Below the pieces are notes generated by a model. That model saw only the letters and a program-made list of their open reading frames with translations. It was not told the origin of the DNA and did not search any database. From Candidatus Rifleibacteriota bacterium (lineage in GTDB: Bacteria > Riflebacteria > Ozemobacteria > Ozemobacterales > Ozemobacteraceae): a stretch of DNA of 6,532 bases. Below, one piece after another: positions 1-5,449 of the stretch. Each line of letters begins with the position of its first letter. Positions within the stretch are counted from its first letter, which is position 1. The stretch is from the NCBI GenBank assembly GCA_029565415.1, contig JAKQOH010000110.1:1-6532 (forward strand). Reading direction: 5' to 3'. A program made the translations under genes and the position numbers.

Positions 1-855
1 AATGTCGTCGGCCGGACAGATGCGCGGCACGCTGATGGTGTGCGGCCCGACGCCTTTGGCCGCCTCGAGGTGCTCGGCATGCATGAGCATCCCGACGAAG
101 TCGTAGCGGTACAGGTTCAGCCCGAACAGGACGCCACAACCGACGTCGTCGATGCCGCCATCCATCGCACGGTCCATCGCCTCGGTATGCCATGCGTAGT
201 CGTGCTTGGGGCCGGTCGGATGCAGTTTTTCATAGGTTTCCCGGTGGTAGGTCTCCTGGAACAGGATATACGTGCCGATGCCGGCGGCCTTCAGCTTCGC
301 GTAATTCTCGACGGTGGTCGCCGCGATGTTCACGTTCACGCGACGGATGGCACCGTTCTTGTGTTTGATCTCGTAGATCGTTTTTATACTGTCTAGTACA
401 TACTCGATGGGATTGTTGACCGGGTCCTCGCCGGTTTCGAGCGCGAGCCGCTTGTGACCGATATCCTGAAGGGCAATCACCTCGTTTCTGATCTCTTCCT
501 GCGTGAGCTTTTTCCGGGTGATATGCCGGTTCGAGCAGTGATACGGACAGTAGACGCAGCCGTTGACGCAGTAGTTCGACAGATACAGCGGGGCGAACAT
601 GACGATGCGGTTACCGTAGATCCGCTGTTTGATCTCGCGGGCCAGGGCGAACAGTTTCTCGTTCGCGTCGGGCAGGTCGCACTCGAGCAGGACAGCGGCA
701 TCGCGATGGGAGAGTCCCTTGCAGGCACGAGCCTTTTCGATCAGTGATTCGATCAGCGGGCGGTTGCTCTTGTTCTTTGCCGCGAACTCCAGGGTTTCCC
801 TGATTTCGGCATCATCGATGAACTCGGTGGCGCGAAGCGATTTGGGATCGTACAT
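1..855 (-). CDS. hydG: [FeFe] hydrogenase H-cluster maturase HydG (radical SAM), 3' part outside window
   Basis: HydG is a cytoplasmic radical SAM enzyme that cleaves tyrosine to p-cresol, CO and cyanide and builds the Fe(CO)2CN synthon of the H-cluster. The window holds the first 285 residues of a family about 470 long; the reading frame is open to the window edge. The radical SAM motif CX3CX2C is at C96, C100 and C103, in the context NYCVNGCVYC and followed by the HydG-like CSNRHITRK. The SAM-contacting LALETGEDP stretch and the GPHTISVPRI stretch near the edge also match HydG rather than ThiH. The C-terminal segment, with the cysteines for the second iron-sulfur cluster, lies outside the window. 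The start is ATG at 855-853 with GAGGAG eight bases upstream. It begins 3 nt after the stop of the TM1266-type gene, so the two are co-transcribed. Family assignment is firm; hydE and hydF may follow outside the window but are not seen. Confidence 0.95.
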   Translation of the reverse strand, partial: MYDPKSLRATEFIDDAEIRETLEFAAKNKSNRPLIESLIEKARACKGLSHRDAAVLLECDLPDANEKLFALAREIKQRIYGNRIVMFAPLYLSNYCVNGCVYCPYHCSNRHITRKKLTQEEIRNEVIALQDIGHKRLALETGEDPVNNPIEYVLDSIKTIYEIKHKNGAIRRVNVNIAATTVENYAKLKAAGIGTYILFQETYHRETYEKLHPTGPKHDYAWHTEAMDRAMDGGIDDVGCGVLFGLNLYRYDFVGMLMHAEHLEAAKGVGPHTISVPRICPADDI

Positions 856-858
856 GTT

Positions 859-1113
859 TCATTCTCCTCGCTTTTTCGAATAAACGGTCTTGACGTTCAC
901 GCCTTCGAGCAGGCCGAGCTTGCCGGAAAGCGCGCTGATGACGGTGTTGGGTGCGTCGACAACGACGCTGATGATGCCAATGTTCTGTTTGGCGTAGGGA
1001 ATGCCCATGCGGCCGACGATATGCTGGCGGCAATCATGTAAAATCTGATTGAGCCGCTCGGTGATCTCCGGATTTTCGACGATGATACCGATCAACGCGA
1101 TTCTGTTTTCCAC
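859..1113 (-). CDS. TM1266-type putative iron-only hydrogenase system regulator (small ACT-like protein)
   Basis: This is an 84-residue protein of the family often called 'iron-only hydrogenase system regulator' (TM1266-like), which has an ACT/NikR-C-like fold and sits beside hydE/hydF/hydG in many anaerobes. The family pattern is clear: ENRIALIGIIVEN at the N-terminus, then a helix (ERLNQILHDC), then GRMGIPYAKQNIGIISVVVDAP and a final strand (GVNVKTVYSKK). I chose the GTG at 1113-1111 because AGGAAAGG lies 7 nt upstream and the resulting length fits the family. A TTG at 1161 would add 16 basic residues that the family lacks. The protein has no DNA-binding domain, so 'regulator' rests on family naming and gene neighbourhood; its biochemical role is not established by sequence. 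It lies directly upstream of hydG in the same transcript, after a leader of about 130 nt. Confidence 0.9.
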   Translation of the reverse strand: MENRIALIGIIVENPEITERLNQILHDCRQHIVGRMGIPYAKQNIGIISVVVDAPNTVISALSGKLGLLEGVNVKTVYSKKRGE

Positions 1114-1245
1114 GTTCAACCCTTTCCTGGCGCCAGAACGGGAAAAGAGAAGCCGGAGCAACCCCGTCTTGGCATGAATGCTTCAGAACGTTGTCAGAGG
1201 TCATGCACTCTTTGAACCCGGTCGAAACCTCGCTCTCAGAGAAGC

Positions 1246-1263
1246 ATGTTAATTATATCACAA
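1246..1263 (-). promoter_or_regulatory. Rex-like operator overlapping the -10 box of the hydrogenase promoter
   Basis: The minus strand reads TTGTGATATAATTAACAT. The Rex consensus known from clostridia and related anaerobes is TTGTTAANNNNTTAACAA; the site agrees at 11 of its 14 defined positions, and its TTGTGA half is the half-site form used by many other Rex proteins. It completely covers the TATAAT box, where a repressor would block polymerase. Rex senses NADH/NAD+ and is a known regulator of fermentation and hydrogenase genes. The match is visible; binding is inferred, and an AT-rich -10 region can give partial matches by chance. Confidence 0.45.
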
Positions 1264-1281
1264 TCTTCCGGGAAAAGGCAA
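1252..1281 (-). promoter_or_regulatory. Sigma-70-like promoter of the TM1266-hydG unit
   Basis: On the minus strand a perfect -10 box TATAAT (1257-1252) lies 18 nt after TTGCCT (1281-1276, 4 of 6 matches to TTGACA). The predicted start of transcription is near 1245, giving a 5' leader of about 130 nt before the GTG start of the TM1266-type gene. The boxes are read directly from the sequence; activity is inferred. Confidence 0.65.
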
Positions 1282-1309
1282 AGAAATCAGAGCGACCGGC
1301 ATCCATTTG

Positions 1310-1355
1310 TTCTGGGCGCATCGCGATGCGCCCCGACATGTCGATTGCCCCAGAA
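1310..1355. repeat. Nested palindrome between the Mut7-C gene and the hydrogenase promoter
   Basis: A perfect 20-bp palindrome, GGGCGCATCGCGATGCGCCC, occupies 1314-1333. It is followed at once by a second perfect palindrome, CGACATGTCG (1334-1343). An outer arm pair, TTCTGGG (1310-1316) and CCCAGAA (1349-1355), can enclose the block, competing for a few bases with the first palindrome. On the minus strand it lies about 17 nt after the Mut7-C stop codon and about 30 nt upstream of the -35 box at 1281. There is no T-run after it, so it is not a standard intrinsic terminator. It could still end or protect the upstream transcript, or be a binding site upstream of the hydrogenase promoter. Confidence 0.6.
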
Positions 1356-1371
1356 AGGAAACCCGAACACA

Positions 1372-1917
1372 TCACGCTTCCTTCCGAAGATCGAAGCGTG
1401 CGAGAAGTTCCTCCAGCTGCGTGGCGGGCTCCCGGGATCTGATCAGGAAACCGCGGTCGATCTCCTTTCGCATCAGGAGCTTTTGGTCGCGGCTCAGCAG
1501 AATCCGCCGGTCGCTCACGACGGCCGCCACCAGGTCTTCGACGGATGCCCCTTCACGAAGCTCGACGTCGAGGCCGAAAAGCCGCATGCGGTGGGCAAGC
1601 TCGACGAGGCTGCCGTCGGCGATGAACCGCAGATGTCTCAGCGGCCGTTCCGGAAGGCGGGTGATGTCGGAAATATCGAACGACTCGAAAACCGGGTAGA
1701 CGCTGACCAGATCGCCGTCCTGCAGTTCATGGCCGATCCCGACGGAATTGCCGTTCACAAGGACAAGATCGACATTGGCAGACGGAACGCCATAATATAT
1801 CAAAATGTTTTCAACGATCGCCGGTTGTTCGAGGCGTGTTTCGACAGGCCTTTTTCGGAGGCCGACGCCGATGAAATCGTTCAGTTCCTCATAGAATCTG
1901 ACTGTCACTCGTATCAT
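1372..1917 (-). CDS. MoaD/ThiS-like ubiquitin fold plus Mut7-C (PIN-like RNase) domain protein lacking zinc ribbon
   Basis: This 181-residue protein has the two-domain layout of the Ub-Mut7-C family. Residues 1-82 form a MoaD/ThiS-like beta-grasp domain, with the family-typical LVNGNSVG (residues 53-60) and LQDGDLVSVYPVFESFDIS. From about residue 94 comes the Mut7-C domain, a PIN-related putative RNase: FIADGSLVELAHRMRLFGLDV (acidic D101), RILLSRD (138-144, acidic D144) and GFLIRSREPATQLEELLARFDL. Family members usually continue about 60 more residues through a four-cysteine zinc ribbon; here the frame stops right after FDLRKEA, and none of the three frames beyond encodes a CxxC pair. The usual DxxLGKLAR signature has become DGSLVELAH. 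The ATG at 1917 follows the stop of the upstream secreted-protein gene by 6 nt, with no clear Shine-Dalgarno site, suggesting translational coupling. Domain identity is strong; substrate and cellular role are unknown. Confidence 0.85.
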   Translation of the reverse strand: MIRVTVRFYEELNDFIGVGLRKRPVETRLEQPAIVENILIYYGVPSANVDLVLVNGNSVGIGHELQDGDLVSVYPVFESFDISDITRLPERPLRHLRFIADGSLVELAHRMRLFGLDVELREGASVEDLVAAVVSDRRILLSRDQKLLMRKEIDRGFLIRSREPATQLEELLARFDLRKEA

Positions 1918-1923
1918 AAAACG

Positions 1924-2817
1924 TCAGCGGCGATAGATGACGACCCTGCGTCTTCTGTCGCTAAGATGTGAGCATTCGAACAGGAGCGTCATGGTCGAGT
2001 TGTATTCCCGGCGCGCCTTTTCCAGGCAGACGGTATTGGCCTCGATATCACCGCGGAGGGCTTCGATATAGGCATCGAGGGCCGAGAGCATTTCCCCGAT
2101 GCCCGCCATCGCGATATTCCCGTTCTCGTCCGCCAACGGAACCGGTATCCCATGTTCGACAAAAAAGATGATGATCTCGCCCGGAACAGCATAGGCCGCG
2201 TCATACACATGGCGCTGGAGCGTGCGTGAATATCGCGCAGCCTGCCGGAAGAGCCCGCTCTGCAGATGCACGACGTTTTCCAGGGTGCTCACGCGGCTGC
2301 CCAGCCGGGATGCCTGCTGATGCAACGATTGGAAGCGTGAACTGAAGATCTCGGCTTCGCCGTAGAGATCGGAATCCCTCTCTTCTTCGATCACAACGAA
2401 CGACTCACGGCGGGAGCGGCGCGGTCTCCGCAAGTCCCGGTGTGGTCTGTCAGGCCGATGGTCGCGTCTGTCGCGATCATGGCGGGAAGCGACGGGAGGA
2501 GAAATCCGAGGCGGATGATGGGCGCCGGGGGTTCCCCGGGCAGGCCGACCGGAAAGCCCCGGGGCATCTTTCCCCGGGGGACGGGTTGATTCCTTCGGGT
2601 AAGATGGCGCCTGAGGAAGATGTCTTCCCCGAGCGTTCCGCATAAGCCGTTTGACCGTGACATTCGAAGGCGGTGAACGATGCTGCTTTTCTGCGCTCTG
2701 AATTTCCGGAAAATGCGGCCGTTGAGCATGAGGCATCGGTTTTCCCAAGCCCACGAATGCGAACAGAAAACAAAACAGGATGACGGCAAGGCCAATGAGC
2801 AGGCGTTGCGTACGCAT
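1924..2817 (-). CDS. Exported or membrane-anchored coiled-coil protein with Arg/Pro/His-rich linker, function unknown
   Basis: I do not recognise this 297-residue protein. Residues 1-5 are basic (MRTQR) and 6-25 are hydrophobic, forming a Sec signal peptide or signal anchor; no lipobox cysteine or clear cleavage site stands out. Residues 45-138 form a low-complexity linker very rich in Arg, Pro and His, ending in a run of RD/RP units such as RHDRDRRDHRPDRPHRD. It switches abruptly to an acidic patch (IEEERDSD, 143-150). Residues 155-205 and 238-275 look helical and coiled-coil prone, flanking a short hydrophobic stretch (PGEIIIFFVEHGIPVPL, 212-228). The tail is again basic (DRRRRVVIYRR). The ATG at 2817 has AGGAG 6 nt upstream and starts right at the signal peptide; an earlier in-frame start at 2847 would add ten basic residues. 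It is the first gene of a unit with the Ub-Mut7-C gene, 6 nt downstream. Confidence 0.75.
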   Translation of the reverse strand: MRTQRLLIGLAVILFCFLFAFVGLGKPMPHAQRPHFPEIQSAEKQHRSPPSNVTVKRLMRNARGRHLPQAPSYPKESTRPPGKDAPGLSGRPARGTPGAHHPPRISPPVASRHDRDRRDHRPDRPHRDLRRPRRSRRESFVVIEEERDSDLYGEAEIFSSRFQSLHQQASRLGSRVSTLENVVHLQSGLFRQAARYSRTLQRHVYDAAYAVPGEIIIFFVEHGIPVPLADENGNIAMAGIGEMLSALDAYIEALRGDIEANTVCLEKARREYNSTMTLLFECSHLSDRRRRVVIYRR

Positions 2818-2913
2818 ACGGCGCTCCTTTCTCCGGGTGAGGCGCATGCCTGTCTTTCACCCAGACCGGAACGAACCATGTGAGCCCTCTCGAATCCATC
2901 CTCTCCTGTATTA

Positions 2914-2938
2914 AATATCGTCGATATTGGAAATTATG
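2914..2938 (-). promoter_or_regulatory. Possible promoter with 15-bp palindrome upstream of the secreted-protein gene
   Basis: In an AT-rich pocket on the minus strand, CATAAT (2938-2933) is a 5 of 6 match to a -10 box, but no good -35 box is seen. A 15-bp palindrome, AATATCGTCGATATT (2914-2928, 7-bp arms around one base), would cover the predicted transcription start near 2926. It could be an operator. The sequence features are real; the function is weakly supported. Confidence 0.25.
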
Positions 2939-3016
2939 CAAAAATTTGAGCGCCGAATTCCCACAGAAAAATCGTTGCGGCACGTTCAGCCACATGTATG
3001 GAAAACAAGGTGAAAA

Positions 3017-3120
3017 TCTGATTTCGAGCAGGCAATCAGCCAGCTATTGCGCTCCTGTTCTCCCGGGAGCAGGAACTCAACAGCCGCCAAGCCGATCAGG
3101 GGTGAGATTTTGAAATCAGA
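3017..3120 (-). repeat. Long-span inverted repeat enclosing a hairpin after ddh
   Basis: TCTGATTTC (3017-3025) is the exact reverse complement of GAAATCAGA (3112-3120), which overlaps the ddh stop codon. Between them an imperfect hairpin, minus strand TCCTGCTC-CCGG-GAGAACAGGA at about 3055-3076, has a CCGG loop and a 2-nt bulge. No T-run follows, so this is not a clear intrinsic terminator; it may be a 3'-end structure of the ddh transcript. No gene is seen in the 298-bp gap 2818-3115 in which most of it lies. Confidence 0.3.
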
Positions 3121-4099
3121 GCATGGTTTTTCTGAGTTCTTCTCCGCTTTTCGGGGACAGCCAGGCAGGAGGAATGTCGAACACTGTTTTCGCGCCGACG
3201 GCTTTTTCCGTAGCGAGGCGATGGGCGGCACGGGCGTAGGCGACAAGAACGTTTGCCGTGAATTCCGGGTTCGAGTCGAGTTTCAGGGAATACTCGATCA
3301 GGTGCTTTGCTCCCGCTTCGGTGGTGCCGCGCCTGAGAACGAAGCCGCCGTGCGGCATACGGCTGTGTTCTCGGTCAAGTTCCTCCTGAGTAACGAAATT
3401 CACGGTTGTATTATAGTCAGAAAAATAGTTCTGCATCGTTCTGATGTCATTCTCGATGCGTGCTTTGTCCGCCCCCGGTTCGGCAACCACATAGCAATGC
3501 CGTGTATGGCTCTGTCGCGGGGTAAGGTCCGGTGTCTCGCCGCCGCGCACGGCCTCGAGCGCCTCGGAAACGGGGACCGTATACTGTTTTCCATCAGCAA
3601 CCCCCTCGATGCGTCTGATTGCGTCGGAGTGGCCCTGGCTGATTCCCTTGCCCCAGAAGGTGTAATCCTTCCCTTTTGGCAGGATGCAGTTGGCATACAG
3701 GCGGTTGAGCGAAAACATGCCGGGATCCCATCCCACGGAAATGATCGCGACGTTGCCTCCGCGGCGGGCGGCCTTGTCGACGGCGGTGAAGTATTCAGGA
3801 ATCTTCGCATGGGTGTCGAAGCTGTCGACGGTGTTGAACAGGGCGGCGTATTTCGGTCCCTGTTCCGGGAGGTCGATTGCGCTTCCGCCGCACAGGATCA
3901 GTACATCGATGGAACCCTTCTTCATTTCGAGTATGTCGGTTCCATACACATTCACGCCCGGAGTTGCAATCTTGACGGCATCGGGCGCGCGGCGCGTGAA
4001 GACGGCCGCGAGCTCCATGTCGGGGTTCTGCCGGATCGCGAGCTCAACACCTTTTCCGAGATTGCCGTAGCCAAGAATTCCAATACGTGTTTTCTGCAT
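3116..4099 (-). CDS. ddh: meso-diaminopimelate D-dehydrogenase
   Basis: This NADPH-dependent cytoplasmic enzyme (EC 1.4.1.16) reductively aminates L-2-amino-6-oxopimelate (tetrahydrodipicolinate in its open form) to meso-diaminopimelate in one step, supplying lysine and peptidoglycan synthesis. The 327 residues are the full family length and align from memory along the Corynebacterium glutamicum enzyme. The Rossmann motif is GYGNLG (10-15). Family blocks are LCGGSAIDLPEQ (69-80), SVGWDPGMFSLNR (121-133), FWGKGISQGHSDAIRRI (148-164), HTRHCYVVAEPGAD, RIENDIRTM and HSRMPHGG (245-252). T174, R200 and H250 fall at positions matching substrate-contacting Thr, Arg and His of characterised enzymes. 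The ATG at 4099 has GGAGAAG 6 nt upstream. The gene stands alone, with no other lysine genes in view, and is divergent from the PhnD-like gene with 140 bp between start codons. No convincing promoter for it was found. Confidence 0.95.
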   Translation of the reverse strand: MQKTRIGILGYGNLGKGVELAIRQNPDMELAAVFTRRAPDAVKIATPGVNVYGTDILEMKKGSIDVLILCGGSAIDLPEQGPKYAALFNTVDSFDTHAKIPEYFTAVDKAARRGGNVAIISVGWDPGMFSLNRLYANCILPKGKDYTFWGKGISQGHSDAIRRIEGVADGKQYTVPVSEALEAVRGGETPDLTPRQSHTRHCYVVAEPGADKARIENDIRTMQNYFSDYNTTVNFVTQEELDREHSRMPHGGFVLRRGTTEAGAKHLIEYSLKLDSNPEFTANVLVAYARAAHRLATEKAVGAKTVFDIPPAWLSPKSGEELRKTML

Positions 4100-4178
4100 C
4101 GAATGCTTCTCCTTCTGGGTGCCGCGTCAATCCCAAGTGAATCGTCTCACGGTCAGGCCGGGATATTTCCTGGGCGAC

Positions 4179-4207
4179 TTGACCTGCAGGGGTACTTTGT
4201 CTACAAC
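4179..4207 (+). promoter_or_regulatory. Sigma-70-like promoter of the PhnD-like gene
   Basis: TTGACC (4179-4184, 5 of 6) and TACAAC (4202-4207, 4 of 6) are separated by 17 nt. Transcription would start near 4214, about 26 nt before the ATG at 4240. It lies in the short divergent region shared with ddh. Confidence 0.5.
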
Positions 4208-4239
4208 AGAAGAAACACCTTTTGCAACCGGAGCCCGAC

Positions 4240-5289
4240 ATGGACACGTTCAGATCGTTCGGCACCTATCTGCTCTTTGCTCTCCTGCTTGTTTTCAGCG
4301 CGAACCGGGGATACGCGGAGAGCCAGGATTTTCCCACCTTACACGCGGATGATCCCTACGCGAACACGAATTACCAGGGGTTCACGGATGATGACGATTC
4401 CTGGTATCAAACCGAAGACGAGACATCCTATCCCGGCTCCCCGGAAGCCGAACCGCCCCAGCCGCCTCCGCCTCCGCCCCCGCCCGTCGTTCCGCAGCCT
4501 CCCGTCCAATTGAATCAGAAAACAGTTCTGATCGGTCGTCCCCCGTATCTGAGCCTTTCGGAAATGATGCGCCATGTGGGCACGCTGTTCGCCTTTCTGA
4601 AGAAAGAGATGGGGGTGAAGGAGGTCCGCCTGGTGACGGGGCAGGATTACACCAGCGTTCTGGCCGCCCTCATCCGCGGAAAAATCGATTTTGCCTGGGT
4701 CGGCCCGATGGCATACGTTATCGGCAACGAAAAAGGGGACCTGATGCCGATCGCCAAGGCGCAGCACCAGGGCGGAGCTGCCTACCGCGGCGTCTTCATT
4801 ACGTTGAAGAACGGCCGCGTTCTCGGTCTCGACGATATCCGCGGGAAAACCGTCGGTTTCGTCGACCCCGAATCCGCCAGCGGTTACCTGTATCCGCTCT
4901 ATCTTCTGAAACGCCTGAAGATCGATCCGCACAAAGTCTGCAAGGTTCTCTTCCTGAAGAAGCACGACGCCGTCCTCGGCGCGGTTCTCGACGGAAAAAT
5001 CGACGTCGGCGTCTGCCTCGAAGCCACACTGAAAACGATCAGCGACCCGAAACAACTCAATCGCATCCTCGTCCTGGGGAAAACCGACGAAGTGCCCTCC
5101 GACGTGATCGTCTGCCGGAAGGACTGCCCCGTCAATCTGCGCGAACGCTTTCTGGAAGCTCTCCTGAAGCGCACCGCCTCAGACGCCGCCGACCCTCTGC
5201 GACAGACGTTTGCTCCTGCCGAAGACGCAGACTTCCAGTCGGTTCAGGAAGTATGGAACGCCGTCCGGTCGATGATCCGCCACCCTTGA
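4240..5289 (+). CDS. PhnD-like phosphate/phosphonate-type periplasmic substrate-binding protein with polyproline tether
   Basis: This 349-residue exported protein belongs to the PhnD-like solute-binding family, which binds phosphonates, phosphite or related oxyanions for ABC transporters. Residues 1-26 are a Sec signal peptide (hydrophobic core LLFALLLVFS, likely cleavage after GYA); there is no lipobox cysteine. Residues 27-70 are acidic (DDDDSWYQTEDE) and 71-89 are proline-rich, with eight consecutive prolines (75-82). The binding fold starts near residue 95 (TVLIGRPPYL) and contains the family blocks IRGKIDFAWVGPMAYV (145-160), GVFITLKNG and LDDIRGKTVGFVDPESASGYLYPLYLL (197-223). I chose the ATG at 4240 because it opens the signal peptide and has GGAG 6 nt upstream; a TTG at 4222 is in frame but worse. 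No permease or ATPase gene is adjacent, so it may serve a distant transporter or act in sensing. The ligand cannot be told from sequence. Confidence 0.88.
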   Translation: MDTFRSFGTYLLFALLLVFSANRGYAESQDFPTLHADDPYANTNYQGFTDDDDSWYQTEDETSYPGSPEAEPPQPPPPPPPPVVPQPPVQLNQKTVLIGRPPYLSLSEMMRHVGTLFAFLKKEMGVKEVRLVTGQDYTSVLAALIRGKIDFAWVGPMAYVIGNEKGDLMPIAKAQHQGGAAYRGVFITLKNGRVLGLDDIRGKTVGFVDPESASGYLYPLYLLKRLKIDPHKVCKVLFLKKHDAVLGAVLDGKIDVGVCLEATLKTISDPKQLNRILVLGKTDEVPSDVIVCRKDCPVNLRERFLEALLKRTASDAADPLRQTFAPAEDADFQSVQEVWNAVRSMIRHP

Positions 5290-5315
5290 CGGAAACATCG
5301 CCATTTCCCTACAAT
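5286..5315 (+). promoter_or_regulatory. Sigma-70-like promoter of the pseudopilin gene, overlapping the preceding stop codon
   Basis: TTGACG (5286-5291, 5 of 6) and TACAAT (5310-5315, 5 of 6) are 18 nt apart. The TGA stop of the PhnD-like gene lies inside the -35 box. Transcription would start near 5322, leaving a leader of about 128 nt before the ATG at 5450. The remaining intergenic sequence shows no terminator hairpin. Confidence 0.5.
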
Positions 5316-5449
5316 TTTGATTCGGCTTTGTGTTCATCTCCGGACGTTCTGAAATCATCTCGTTTCGAGCCATCTGTATGTTTTACCCCGATTGTGCTAC
5401 GGTTATCGAGAAATCAAACCACGCGTGCCGACACCGGGAGGCATTCCGA

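Noticed and set aside
1114..1161. N-terminal extension of the TM1266-type protein from a TTG at 1161
   Set aside because: The family starts at the ENRIALIGII strand, and the GTG at 1113 has a good ribosome site; the extension is basic and unlike the family.
1206..1225. Minus-strand CCGGGTTCAAAG, resembling a tRNA T-arm
   Set aside because: No acceptor, D-arm or anticodon stem can be built around it.
1246..1971. 241-residue plus-strand open frame across the Mut7-C gene
   Set aside because: It is antisense to a recognisable two-domain protein and runs over the hydrogenase promoter.
3047..4513. 488-residue open frame on the plus strand across ddh
   Set aside because: It is antisense to a full-length, well-conserved ddh, and its sequence is not family-like; high GC content keeps the opposite frame open.
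4339..5055. 238-residue minus-strand open frame under the PhnD-like gene
   Set aside because: It is the shadow of a clear binding-protein gene and has no ribosome site or recognisable domain.
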